Source of the DNA: Sneathiella litorea
GTDB lineage: Bacteria; Pseudomonadota; Alphaproteobacteria; Sneathiellales; Sneathiellaceae
DNA length: 64,000 nucleotides
Direction: 5' to 3'
NCBI RefSeq assembly: GCF_009882915.1
Contig: NZ_WTUW01000002.1
Coordinates: 1,264,006-1,328,005 of the forward strand
The notes beneath the pieces were generated by a model, which was not told the origin of the DNA, did no database searches, and saw nothing but the letters and a program-made list of their open reading frames with translations. Every line of letters begins with the position of its first letter. Within the stretch, counting starts at the first letter, position 1. Shown piece by piece: positions 9,141-18,638 of the stretch. Both the position numbers and the translations under genes were made by a program.

Positions 9141-9777
9141 TGGACTTCTCCGCCACAAGCTTGTCCGCAAACAAATCGTTGCCAACATCCCGAAAGACTT
9201 CATAGGCTCGAATTGAGCGATCAATCTTATTCATCAAATCGTCTTTGATGCTTTGAAACCGCTTATGGTGCTCATCGCTCCACTCATCAAAATTATCCCA
9301 GTACATCGTGTAGACGTTACCATTCGCGTGATGCGGGAAAAGCTTCAATGGTAGGAAGTCGTACAGTTCACCAAGTGAATCGGAAAGCTCATTCTCAAGT
9401 GGCGTAAGCTTCCGGTGTAAATATTTCGGCATGCATTTGCGAATAGTTGTCAATACCTCGTATCCCTTTACAACGCCATCCACAGCAATACTTCCAATAG
9501 TACTGAGTGGTATCTCTCTGAAATAGTGAAGGTGTTCCGGATTTACTGCATTAATGACAGCTTGGTAACGCTCCCTATCCTGCTTGTAGGGTAGCCTTGA
9601 TTCCCGCCACCAATCAAAAGCAGTTTTCCCAAACCACCCGAGTGCCGCGACAAGGGCAGTAGCAACAACCACCCAAATCTCCACTGGCAGGATGTTCAAT
9701 AATGGGTTGACAGCATCCACCGCATTCTGGCTTGCATCCGCAATCGGCTGTGCCGTTTCTGTAGTGATCTCCACCAA
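9133..9777 (-). CDS. Membrane-anchored protein between mod and res
   Basis: The protein has 214 residues, starting with TTG at 9777 (GTG at 9774 is an alternative). A strong AGGAGG lies inside the last codons of mod just upstream. Residues about 28-50 (ILPVEIWVVVATALVAALGWFG) form one hydrophobic segment, followed by a charged domain of about 160 residues rich in aromatic and acidic positions. It overlaps res by 8 bases, so the three genes are translationally coupled. I do not recognise the family. Type III R-M systems normally consist of mod and res only; a tightly embedded membrane protein suggests a specialised variant, for example tethering or sensing (inference). Confidence 0.7.
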   Translation of the reverse strand: MVEITTETAQPIADASQNAVDAVNPLLNILPVEIWVVVATALVAALGWFGKTAFDWWRESRLPYKQDRERYQAVINAVNPEHLHYFREIPLSTIGSIAVDGVVKGYEVLTTIRKCMPKYLHRKLTPLENELSDSLGELYDFLPLKLFPHHANGNVYTMYWDNFDEWSDEHHKRFQSIKDDLMNKIDRSIRAYEVFRDVGNDLFADKLVAEKSNG

Positions 9778-9779
9778 TG

Positions 9780-12700
9780 TTAATCCTCCTCATCCCACAT
9801 GGCCTGATGAAAGGCTTCCTCGATCAGGCGCACTTTCCAGGTTTCCCCTTCTTGCCGAAGATTGGGCAGATTATTGGAGCCGTTCACAAAGATCACATTA
9901 AACTCAGTGTCCTGTGCGGAGAGGCGGTACTTCCGGAACCACTCGTCCAGCATTAGATTGTCTTGCTCCAGGTCGCCGGTCAGCTTGCGCCACACGACCA
10001 GCGCCCTCTCGCGGTCGTTCTGGTTGCCGGGGGTGCGTAGCATGTATCCCTCGACCTTGCGGAAACGCCAAGCACCTTCGTCCGTCTCCTTCAGAGCGCC
10101 GTCGAGCGTCAGCCGGGTGTTTGTGTCGTCGAGCAATTCTGGATCGACCTCACGCTTGAAGGCTGCGTCATAGCCGCGCCAGCGATCCAGATGCTCAACA
10201 TGCAGGCCGATCAGCCAGTTGAATGTCTCGACAAGATCGATTGCCTTCTCGACATACTCGTCCGAACCCGGCTTCTTGATTTTCAGCTTGTAGGCTGTCG
10301 GATCGTCGAACCACTCGATGTTTAGGAGCGACGGACTACCCTTAGTCTCGAAGTCGAGCCAATAGCGAAGCATATAGTCACGCGCGAAGTCCTTGGTGAC
10401 ATGCGCCATATCGGCGCTTGGTCTCAAAGCGAGATTGTTGAGGGCGTCTTCGTAGGACTCCAATCGTATGTAGGAAAACAACGAACTTAGGTGATCGTTG
10501 GAGGAAGGAATGCCCTTTTTCCAATCATTGCAATAAAGTGACTTCTTCACACGAGGCAATGTTACACGGTCGAAGTAATCGCCCATCTCCACTAGAAAGA
10601 ATGTTCTAGACCCGCCGTCCAACCTGTTAAGGTTCATCGTTGCGTGGGCTGTAGTTCCGGACCCTCCAAAAAAGTCGAGGACGATCGAATCCCGCTTAGC
10701 ACCGCACGCTCTTAAGCAATCCTCGACAAGGTGAATTGATTTCGGAAAGGAAAAATCGGCGATTCTTCCAAACATAGAAGTCAAATAGTTAGTGCCGTAC
10801 TGCGTCGCCGAGTATTCCTTTTTGTCCCACCACGTAACGGGCATCATGCCTTCCTGATTCACGCGGGCCTTCATATAGACGCCAACTTGGCCAGATTGAT
10901 CGTTTTTTTGCGTAGAAGTTGGAATAATCGGCTCTCACACTTTCTATACCCCACTTCCACCGACGCTCCGTTCCGTCGGCGGAAATCGGAAGTACTGCAA
11001 CCTCCTCCGTTCCGAGTTTCTCCAAAACGTCCCATGCCTGCACCTCGGCGTTCCAAGACATTTCGGGCAGACGTATGCTGTCGCCGGAGACATAGATTGG
11101 ATAAAACATTTTTGGCCGAGCCTGGCGACTGGCCTCAACGCCGCCGTGTTTTCGAAAGTTCACCCATTCAAAAGCACCTATTTCGTCAGATTCCGCGTAT
11201 CGGGCGATCTGTTTTTCGGTTCTTGGCATCCTTCCAACAGAAGCTAGTTCGCTGGCACCCGCAAATAGGGTATAATCGTGCGCTTCAGAGAAGCCATTTG
11301 GAGTGGATCGCCCAGACGGATTACTTCTTACGACTGCGACCCCTAGCATGTTTTCCTGACCGAATTTGTCTTCCATCAGTTGCCGCAGCCTGCTGAACTC
11401 AATATCATCAATCGCGACAGCTATTACGGAGGAACCGCGCATAAGTCGTTGAGCTTCGCGCAGTCTATTCTCCATAAGGCTTATCCATGAAGAATCTTTG
11501 TAGTTGTTTTTATAGACGATCGAAGATGCGTCGGTATTGTAGGGTGGATCTATATATATGCAGTCCACTGAACTCCGAAGCGTTGCACTGAGAGCCCGAA
11601 GAGCCTGAAAATTCTCCGAATGCACAAGAGTACCGGTTTTCTCATTGGTGAGAAGCTGAATTTCCGCGAGGACATTCTCCTTGAATGACTCATTGAAGCT
11701 TCCCGTATCTAGGGGCAGCGAAGTATTTTCTTTTAGAAAATCGACCAATAGTGGTTCTGAATAGCCTTCAAACTTATCAATTGCGAAAAGCTCGACCCAC
11801 TCCTGACGTTGCGTCTCATTGGCTGCGATCTCCGGGTAGAACTCCTCCGGGATTCGGTCGATCGTGATGCAATACTGCGTATCCACCACGAACTTCTTCT
11901 TCAGCCAGAGCTTCTTCTGGAAGTCCTCGAGCTGGGCGAGGAAGTCAATCAGATGCTGCGCGATACGGCGCAGCACCTTGACTTTCGCCAGGTAGGTTTC
12001 CACCCGTGGCGCATCAGCGGACTCGATGTCGTCCAGCCGCATAACCTCGTTCTTGATGTAGAAGTCCAGCTCGCGCCGCAGGAACCCTCCTAGGTCTTTA
12101 TGGATAAAGTAGTCCATGGTGTTTCGGGCTGTGTACTGCGCCAGATACTTTTCCAGCAGTGTCCGATCCTTCACGGATTCGGTCGGCGCTGGCGTCATCA
12201 GAGCGGTCACATAGTCGCTCGCTCCTTCAAGGCCCGAGAGAAGCTCCTTCACCTTCACAGCCGCCTCAGCGAGGCGCTTCTTCCGCCATGGCCCCTCCTT
12301 ACCGGTCTTCTCTGGGTCAGCGCGATATTGAAATTGGATAACTAGCTCGGCCGAACCGGTTATGCCCATCTCTAGCTTCACCGGCTCAGCGTCGTGGATT
12401 ATGAAGAAACGTTCCGTCTGCTCGGTCGCCTTGACGTTATTGTACTCACCTTCGCTGGCCGACAGGATACGGCAATTCACCTTGATGGGCTTGTTCTTAA
12501 ACAGGCCGCCGTGACGCTCCTTGAACTCCTTCGCCTGCGTCGGATCAAAGGTAAAATTAGAGAGATACTCAGAAGTCTTGATATAATATTGGTCACGGTT
12601 AGCCCAATGCAGATAGACCTCGCGTCCGTCATATGGCACTGCGTAGGGAGCCGCTTTACCGTCCGTCTCCCGTGCGAAATAGCGGCGGCTCATGAAGTCG

Positions 12701-13083
12701 CCGTTGTCGTAATAGCGCTCGAAGAAGCGGTAAAGATGGTCGTAAACGTCGCCCTCGTTGCTGCCGCTGTCCTTGGCGGCGTCCCACGCGGCCTTGGCCT
12801 TCTTGACTGGCTCGGTTGTGTCCGGATCGGGTGCGCCATAATCAACGGCATGCTTTCTGGCAGCCTCATAGGTGGCACGCGCCTCCGCGATGCGGGCTTC
12901 GTCCACTTCTCCGAATGCCTCACGGATGATCCCAAGCAGGTCGTCTTCGAGAAACTTTGTCACCTGCCCGGCCTTAGCGTGCATGATGCGGTAGAAGCCG
13001 AAGTCAAGATCAGGTTGGTCCAACTGGAACAGCTCTTTTAAAAGACTGATTAGACGTTCTCTTTGTTTTTGTGATTTACTCAT
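9780..13083 (-). CDS. Type III DNA-adenine methyltransferase Mod, frameshifted at an A7 tract
   Basis: Two overlapping open frames (13083-10789 and 10874-9780) are halves of one protein of about 1100 residues. The N-terminal half has a long family-specific domain (GFYRIMHAKAGQV, about residues 29-41) and motif IV DPPYNTD. The C-terminal half has the SAM-binding motif LDFFGGSGTTAHA. Motif IV before motif I is the beta-class order typical of type III Mod enzymes (N6-adenine). At 10903-10909 a run of seven T (A7 in the sense strand) puts the halves out of frame; six A would restore AKNDQSGQVGVYMKARV across the joint. The state may be phase-off, rescued by slippage, or a sequencing error. As written, the longest product ends at 10789 without the SAM motif. 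Confidence 0.85.
10903..10909 (-). repeat. A7 homopolymer at the mod frameshift
   Basis: Seven consecutive T on the + strand (A in the mRNA) sit exactly where the two mod reading frames must join. Removing one base gives an uninterrupted frame. Homopolymers in type III mod genes are known contingency loci that switch by slipped-strand mispairing, but those tracts are usually longer than seven. Transcriptional slippage on A7 is an alternative. Confidence 0.7.
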
Positions 13084-13351
13084 ACTTTCAATCTTCTCTA
13101 ATCCGATTTCCCATTCTGTGTCGAACTCGACTCATTAAATTCTCAATGTAGTCAAGGTGGCCCAACTCAAAGCTGTCTCAATTCCTAACCGTCAAATTCT
13201 GTAGCCTTAAGTGTTATCACACGGAAAAATACCTGTGGTTTCCATACCTAGCATAACTGATGGATGGTGACCCCCAATAATTCAGAGATACCAAACTCCA
13301 CTTTACAGATTATCTTGGAAACCTTCATCGATAAAAATGGGAGGATAGATT

Positions 13352-13819
13352 GTGCCTCGAAAGCGAAATATTTCACATGATCTCCAATATCTCGAATACC
13401 TATTTGAAATAGAAAACTGGACGACAGATTATCTGTTCAGCATTGGTAAGGGTTATACAGAGAACCTGCCTTATACCGAGTACCTGGATATGGCGATTCA
13501 GGCCAAGATGATTTCACCTGAAAAATATGCCAATGGGTATGTTCGTTTGACGATCCTTGGCAATAGAGATATCGATCACATATTGGATGACCCTGAAAGC
13601 GCACATTACGAACCGCAATCCGTCGGTACTTTAACACTGAGAGGAGATCGACGTGAGTATCTTGGCTCTCTGCCCTCGTCAGCGCTGCGCCATATAATAT
13701 CGCGACTAGAAGGAAATCGGGTTAGGTTTATCTTATTACACGGCCAAAAGCTGCGATATGGGTCAGCTCCAATAGACAGCATTGCCTTCAAAGAAAATTA
13801 CGATCCTGAGAATTACTAG
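13352..13819 (+). CDS. Conserved-looking hypothetical protein
   Basis: The protein has 155 residues, starting with GTG at 13352 behind a good GGGAGGA. Not recognised. It is soluble, with no signal peptide or membrane segment. The N-terminal part is helical and rich in Tyr and acidic residues; the C-terminal part (LPSSALRHIISRLEGNRVRFI, then GQKLRYGSAPIDSIAF) looks like a compact alpha/beta domain. It stands alone between the divergent mod operon (268 bases of intergenic DNA that should hold both promoters) and a gene-free stretch. Its place beside R-M genes makes it a possible accessory or cargo gene (inference). Confidence 0.6.
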   Translation: MPRKRNISHDLQYLEYLFEIENWTTDYLFSIGKGYTENLPYTEYLDMAIQAKMISPEKYANGYVRLTILGNRDIDHILDDPESAHYEPQSVGTLTLRGDRREYLGSLPSSALRHIISRLEGNRVRFILLHGQKLRYGSAPIDSIAFKENYDPENY

Positions 13820-14100
13820 TTTTGAATTCTTCTGACATTCCGAGCATGAGGATCGAAGTATAGGTTCTGAAGTTTATCGGCTGTGATTTATGGACAGGGC
13901 GCAATTTTTAAGGGCGGTAAACTTATAGTTTCCTTCTCCCAGCCAACCTTACTTTCTAAAGTATAAGGTTGCGTTCCGGTAACCGTTAAATCTGGCAGCA
14001 AACCCCAGAGAACACATAAAGAATTCCTAGGACTTCAATTTTAAGCCTGCAACGTTTAACTTTAGTCCGCATTGTTACCAATACATAAAATCCCCCTGAT

Positions 14101-14735
14101 CTAAAAGCGAGCGCATCCCGCGGCAACTAGGGCTTCATATGTACATTCAAAGCTCTCTGGGAGTCGCGTAGAGTCGCTTTGGTCCCCTTTTGGCATATAC
14201 ACCACCAAACCAGCCCTGGAACGCGTCAGGAGGACTCTATAGGCGTTTAAACGATATTGCTTTTCTTCAGGGTTGCGAGACACGGACCAGTTTGGCGCCC
14301 GCATCTTTCTCGGAACCCACTCGTCATTTTGCCAAATTAGATCATTTCCCCAACAAAGACCGACATAATCGATCTCCAAGCCCTGGCAAACGAACTCCGA
14401 TAGAGGTGTCTCCAAAGCATTTGACGAACGGTAATCCCCTGTGGGCCGTAAGAACCAATGGATCACGTCTTGGAGCTCGTTAGAACGCGGCGACGGTGCT
14501 ATTCCTTCGGCGACCAATCTCACAGCCCCAGAGCTTGCTAAAAGCCCGACACGGTGCTCTCCGCGTCTTCTCTCTCGCAGCCATGTCTTGAGCGTTGTTA
14601 AATCTCGCGTAATTAGAGCCGGAGGGCTTTCCATCTTATCTGCTGTTGCTTTTGCCTCGTCAATTTTTCCCGCAAGTAAGGCCTCTACCCACTTTCCGTG
14701 CAGCTCATTTCGAAAGGCACGCAGGTTCGTTTTTT
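14101..14735 (-). pseudogene. 3' remnant of a DUF2075 (SF1-like) helicase gene, copy 1
   Basis: The C-terminal 210 or so codons of a DUF2075 NTPase remain. Signature pieces are FVCQGLEIDYVGLCWG, then YRLNAYRVLLTRSRAGLVVYMPKG, then DSTRLPESF before the stop at 14101. These correspond to the last helicase motifs (Q-G-E and YVALTR-like). The frame continues upstream past the Met at 14634 (AFRNELHGKWVEALLAGKIDEAK), so the open frame from 14634 is not a true start. It breaks at about 14735 where MaoC sequence begins. The N-terminal ATPase domain is gone, so it cannot work. Shorter remnants of the same region lie at about 27120 and 30622. Confidence 0.75.
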
Positions 14736-15185
14736 TTCAGACGGCTCCACAAGGATCAACATGTCGGAGGCCCCATCCTGAAGAATTTTATTTGAATGAT
14801 CTTTAATGCGAAAGCGACGTTCGACTAAACCAACTCCCTTCCGTGATGTTTCCCGCTTTCCTAAAATTTCCATCTCCACATAAATTGTGTCGCCAATCAG
14901 GATCGGTACATGAAAATTCCAGTCTTTAACATTCAACATAGCAACGGCAGATTCTTCAAATATTCCCCATTGCGTCATTGCGCCAGTAATTAGTGAAAGC
15001 CCAAATAGCCCAGGTACAATTCGTTCCCCAAATTGTGATTTTTCCGCATATTCCTTGTTAACGTGAATAGGATTCCAGTCACCTGACAACATGCAAAAAT
15101 TTGTCAAGTCAGCTTCAGTCGCCGTTCTGCCGCCACTACAGAAAATGCTACCTACCTCAATATCATGATAATATAGTGATCCCAT
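14685..15185 (-). CDS. MaoC-like (R)-hydratase, hotdog fold
   Basis: This is a MaoC-type hydratase of about 166 residues. The hydratase-2 signature spans residues about 22-60: SGDWNPIHVN, then GERIVPGLFGLSLITG. Asp and His of the DxNPxH motif are the expected catalytic pair, hydrating trans-2-enoyl-CoA. I choose ATG 15185 (MGSLYYHD) because an AGAGAGAAG ribosome-binding site precedes it; an in-frame ATG at 15227 adds 14 residues. The last 13 or so codons run into DUF2075 sequence in another frame, so the natural C-terminus has been replaced by a chimeric tail after about EPSEKK. It is the last gene of the catabolic operon, after a terminator-like hairpin. Confidence 0.8.
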   Translation of the reverse strand: MGSLYYHDIEVGSIFCSGGRTATEADLTNFCMLSGDWNPIHVNKEYAEKSQFGERIVPGLFGLSLITGAMTQWGIFEESAVAMLNVKDWNFHVPILIGDTIYVEMEILGKRETSRKGVGLVERRFRIKDHSNKILQDGASDMLILVEPSEKKRTCVPFEMSCTESG

Positions 15186-15312
15186 ACTTCTCTCTGTTTT
15201 CAGATTTATTCTGCAGCTCTCAGTCAACTCAACCGTAATGTCGCAGAAAAATGCAACTTAGCGGTCAGAGATAACCACATAGTCGAAAGTTTAAAAAAAA
15301 GTTCGGCGAGAA

Positions 15313-15342
15313 GAGATGGGCGGACACCCTACCGTCCATCTC
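15313..15342 (-). terminator. Hairpin downstream of dctP, possible terminator
   Basis: The arms GAGATGGGCGG and CCGTCCATCTC pair over about ten positions with one wobble. They lie 9 bases beyond the dctP stop codon, and an eight-T run follows further downstream on the - strand. The distance to the T run makes it an imperfect intrinsic terminator. It could also be an mRNA-stabilising hairpin at the end of the TRAP genes. Confidence 0.45.
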
Positions 15343-15350
15343 ATTCTAAG

Positions 15351-16490
15351 TTATTGACCGAGCGATTTGGCGTCGACCTTGGATAGCACTTCGTTGTAAA
15401 GCATGTCCGACATCGCCGCGTTGTCATCTTTGATGGGTTCGAATTTTTCTTCCCATTTCTTAATCAACTCGACCATCTTGTTCATCAATGGTTCCGGATC
15501 TTCAATCTTATACTTGGTTTTGCCTTGCTCAATGATGACGTCCCAATCCGCCTTCTTAAATTCTTCAATAGAATTCTTGACCTCAGCTGATGGCTCAATT
15601 AACTCAACTTCCTTTTCTTCAAGCATCGCCAACACTTCATCGTCTTTTTTCTGATATCCGTATGAAGTATCAATCAGGCCTATCGCGGCATTCTTCATCA
15701 GGATCGTCCTTTGATCATCTGTCAAACCATTCCAATGCTTAGCACTGATTGAAAAGACCCCCCAGGGCCGGAAGCTTGCAATGTCGATCATTGTCACTTT
15801 CTTTGCAATATCCCAAAGACTGTGGCTTTTCATCGCGCCGAGCGGATTGACGACAACATCAACCTGCCCCCGAGAAAGAGCTTCATACATTTCACTGGAA
15901 GGAATGGAGACCGGTACGGCGCCAACCGAGGTCGCCCAGCGAGCGTATAGTCCGCCTGGTGTGCGGATCTTTTTACCCTCGAGAGACGCAAGCGTGCTCA
16001 AATCCGACTTACTCATCAACTGAAAGGCCGTCGCACTCGCGCCACCAAGTACAACAATACCGTTTCTCTTGTAGTCGTCAAGGCAGCCATCGCAATGCAG
16101 CATCATAAACTCGGTCGTCGCAGCCGATATCGCTGCCGGCAAGTTTCCATACATCGCCATGTCAGCAATTAAAATTGAGTGAGGAAATTCTGACGGATTG
16201 TAGTTGAAAACAATTTGTCCGATATCCGCAATACCGTCCCGCAGGCCAGCAGCCGTATTCTTTCCTCCGAGTAATGAGCCACCCGCATATAATTTATAGG
16301 TTAGCTCACCATTACTATCTTTTTTTACGCGTTCGATAAATGGCTCAGCCACAAACTCGACCACGGGATTTTTCGGCGATAAGTATGAGGCAAAGCGACC
16401 TTCCTCTGCCAATGCCATATTTTGAAACGTTGATACCGTAGCAAGAGTAAGCCCCCCAACGATCAACGCGAGCGAAGTAACTTTTTTCAT
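15351..16490 (-). CDS. dctP: TRAP transporter substrate-binding protein (DctP family), system 1
   Basis: The protein has 379 residues with a Sec signal peptide (MKKVTSLALIVGGLTLATVS, cleavage probably near AEEG at about residue 29). The DctP fold is visible from GSLLGGKNTAAGLRDG and from LEGKKIRTPGG, which holds the Arg that binds a substrate carboxylate in this family. It also has EMYEALSRGQVDVVVNP and WGVFSISAKHWNGL. It delivers substrate to the DctQM pair encoded just upstream. Its place in an operon for ketone and acyl-CoA catabolism suggests an organic acid from that pathway; the substrate cannot be read from sequence. The C-terminal 70 residues are unusually rich in Lys and Glu. Confidence 0.88.
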   Translation of the reverse strand: MKKVTSLALIVGGLTLATVSTFQNMALAEEGRFASYLSPKNPVVEFVAEPFIERVKKDSNGELTYKLYAGGSLLGGKNTAAGLRDGIADIGQIVFNYNPSEFPHSILIADMAMYGNLPAAISAATTEFMMLHCDGCLDDYKRNGIVVLGGASATAFQLMSKSDLSTLASLEGKKIRTPGGLYARWATSVGAVPVSIPSSEMYEALSRGQVDVVVNPLGAMKSHSLWDIAKKVTMIDIASFRPWGVFSISAKHWNGLTDDQRTILMKNAAIGLIDTSYGYQKKDDEVLAMLEEKEVELIEPSAEVKNSIEEFKKADWDVIIEQGKTKYKIEDPEPLMNKMVELIKKWEEKFEPIKDDNAAMSDMLYNEVLSKVDAKSLGQ

Positions 16491-16616
16491 TAATTTCCCT
16501 TTCCTGGTTTACTTCTTTTCAACGTATTTTTTTTAAATCCCATAAAGCTGGAATAGCTTTTCGCTCCGATGAAGCCCCGTATAATGGTGAACTAAGCCGG
16601 AAGGATCCTTCTTTCA

Positions 16617-17924
16617 TCAACTCATTAACCTTGGCAGCCACAGACTGATCTCTGGAAATACGATCATCAGGGTCATGGTGATAAGGTCAGCTATAAGGAA
16701 CCAGAATATGCCTCGAAATATTGTAGTTGTCGGAATGGCGTCACCGACAATTCCCTTGATGACAAACACATTCAACCCGACCGGCGGTGTTATCAGCGCA
16801 ATTTCCAAGAACTTGGCGATTAAAATGCCGAACCAGATCAGGTTGATATCAGCAGACTCAACAATCGGCAGAAAGATTGGCAGCGTCAGCAACATGATGC
16901 CCAGCGGGTCAAGAAACATCCCGAGGATCAGATATACGAGCGCAATGCCCAGCAATATAACAAAGGGGTTAACCGCCGAGTCCAGTACGAAGTCTGACAG
17001 AAAATCGGGAATTCCTGTTAATGCAAGAAACCGCGTCAGGATTGCCGCTCCAATAGCAATGACGAATATTGCGGACGTACTGACTAGCGTTTCCGTCACA
17101 GATTTTTTGATTAGGTCAAAGGTCAGTTTCCCTCTCAACGCCGCAACAAAGAAAGAGAGAAATGCCCCGACAGCACCCGCTTCCGTCGGTGTGAATATGC
17201 CCAAAAACAGACCGCCGATCACCGCGAAGATTATGATCAGAAGCGGCCAGGTCTCTCCCAGCGATTGAAAGCGTTCCTGCCATGTCGGCATAATATCCGC
17301 GGCAGGAGCCAAGGATGGCTTAATCTTGACGCGGATGACGACCATTATTGAGAACATAACCGCCGTCAAAATACCCGGTATAATGCCAGCGATAAACAAC
17401 TGCCCGATTGGAACTTCCGCAAATACACCATAGATGATGAGCATTATGCTCGGCGGGATCATCGAACCAATGGTGCCCGCGGCGGCGACAACACCCGATG
17501 CCAACCCTTTATCATATTTATAGCGCAGCATTTCCGGGACAGCGATGCGGCCCATGGCAGCCGCGCAGGCAAGGCTCGATCCGGTCACCGCAGAGAAACC
17601 TGCACTTGCACCAATTGATGTAATAGCCAACCCACCGGGCAAAGCGGATAGCCAAAGCCTCGCCGTTTTAAACAACCCATCTGTAAGCTGCGCATGAAAG
17701 CCGACATAGCCCATCAAAAGAAACATCGGGATGGAACTCAAAGTCCAATGCGCAGCAAAGTCATAGGGTATAGCTGTAATAATTCCCCACATTGGACCGG
17801 CCCCTAGAAGGACAAATATCCCGAGTGCGCCAACCAGACCCAAGGCCACTCCAATTGGTACATAGAGCAGCATCAAGATGACCATGACCGCCAGACCGAT
17901 AAACCCAATGGCCAGATCACTCAT
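16617..17924 (-). CDS. dctM: TRAP transporter large permease DctM, system 1
   Basis: The protein has 435 residues, almost entirely hydrophobic, as expected for a 12-helix DctM subunit. Family features are AIPMFLLMGY-like SSIPMFLLMGYV near residue 65, GSMIPPSIMLIIYG near 155, FTPTEAGAVGAF near 245, and ALITPPVGLNVFVIKG near 380. These correspond to the conserved PP and TPPxGLN helices. It performs sodium-coupled import together with DctQ. The start overlaps the dctQ stop by 8 bases (ATGAGTGA), and a 126-base gap separates it from dctP. Confidence 0.92.
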   Translation of the reverse strand: MSDLAIGFIGLAVMVILMLLYVPIGVALGLVGALGIFVLLGAGPMWGIITAIPYDFAAHWTLSSIPMFLLMGYVGFHAQLTDGLFKTARLWLSALPGGLAITSIGASAGFSAVTGSSLACAAAMGRIAVPEMLRYKYDKGLASGVVAAAGTIGSMIPPSIMLIIYGVFAEVPIGQLFIAGIIPGILTAVMFSIMVVIRVKIKPSLAPAADIMPTWQERFQSLGETWPLLIIIFAVIGGLFLGIFTPTEAGAVGAFLSFFVAALRGKLTFDLIKKSVTETLVSTSAIFVIAIGAAILTRFLALTGIPDFLSDFVLDSAVNPFVILLGIALVYLILGMFLDPLGIMLLTLPIFLPIVESADINLIWFGILIAKFLEIALITPPVGLNVFVIKGIVGDAIPTTTIFRGIFWFLIADLITMTLMIVFPEISLWLPRLMS

Positions 17925-18447
17925 CGAAGTGCTCCATTGTTGAAGTACCTTGTTCAGCCATAAAGAAGGATTTATCCGTCACATATCGACACAACTTGTA
18001 GAGCAGGAGCAGTACGAGTAATCCGCATCCGAACGGTAAGAAGAAACGTCCAGGCCAGACGGTGACCTGCGCCTCGCCCATCACATATTCGCCAATTTCG
18101 TATTTATCGATGGCATCCGCCCAGGTTTGCCATGTTATGGCACCAAAATAGATAGCTGCTACAATGCCTGAAAATATAGCAATTGCTCGCCTTCCATTGT
18201 CGCCAAGCATTTGCGCGAAGAGTTCCACGCGAATATGACTATTCTGCCTTTCGACTTGCGCCAGCGGAAGGAAAACAATGGCTACCATCATATAGTTGGC
18301 CACCACGTCCATCGTCCACAACAGCGGCATGTTAAAGAAATACTTACAGAAGACATCAATAGTTATCTGCAGCAACATCAAAACGATCGCCATACCGCCA
18401 AGCAGGGTGAAGCTTTCCGTAATACGGTCAAGAAACTTCAGGATCAA
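17917..18447 (-). CDS. dctQ: TRAP transporter small permease DctQ, system 1
   Basis: The protein has 176 residues with four hydrophobic segments, the usual DctQ topology. A typical segment is MDVVANYMMVAIVFLPLAQV followed by ERQNSHIRVEL, which matches the conserved H-x-R-V/I-E/D loop of the family. It partners DctM in the inner membrane. It is the first gene of the TRAP block, 191 bases after the enoyl-CoA hydratase gene on the same strand, so it may have its own promoter in that gap. Confidence 0.9.
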   Translation of the reverse strand: MILKFLDRITESFTLLGGMAIVLMLLQITIDVFCKYFFNMPLLWTMDVVANYMMVAIVFLPLAQVERQNSHIRVELFAQMLGDNGRRAIAIFSGIVAAIYFGAITWQTWADAIDKYEIGEYVMGEAQVTVWPGRFFLPFGCGLLVLLLLYKLCRYVTDKSFFMAEQGTSTMEHFDE

Positions 18448-18638
18448 TTATACCTCCCAAACGTAATTGCAGTTCATTGTTATGCCGCGAACTGCGTTTT
18501 ATCGCGGCGCATATCGCTATAAATGCTGTTTCTCAGTCTTGTATTGCGATAGCCTTACACCCCTATCGGTTTATCCTGCTCCGCCACATGCTTTGCCACA
18601 TTGTTAGTTGTAGATGGCAATTTCACGCCGCGAATAGC

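Noticed and set aside
12394-13041. 215-codon + strand frame inside mod
   Set aside because: It is antisense to the conserved N-terminal Mod domain and has no ribosome-binding site of note.
16675-17268. 197-codon + strand frame inside dctM
   Set aside because: Antisense to hydrophobic DctM helices; such frames commonly arise opposite membrane proteins.
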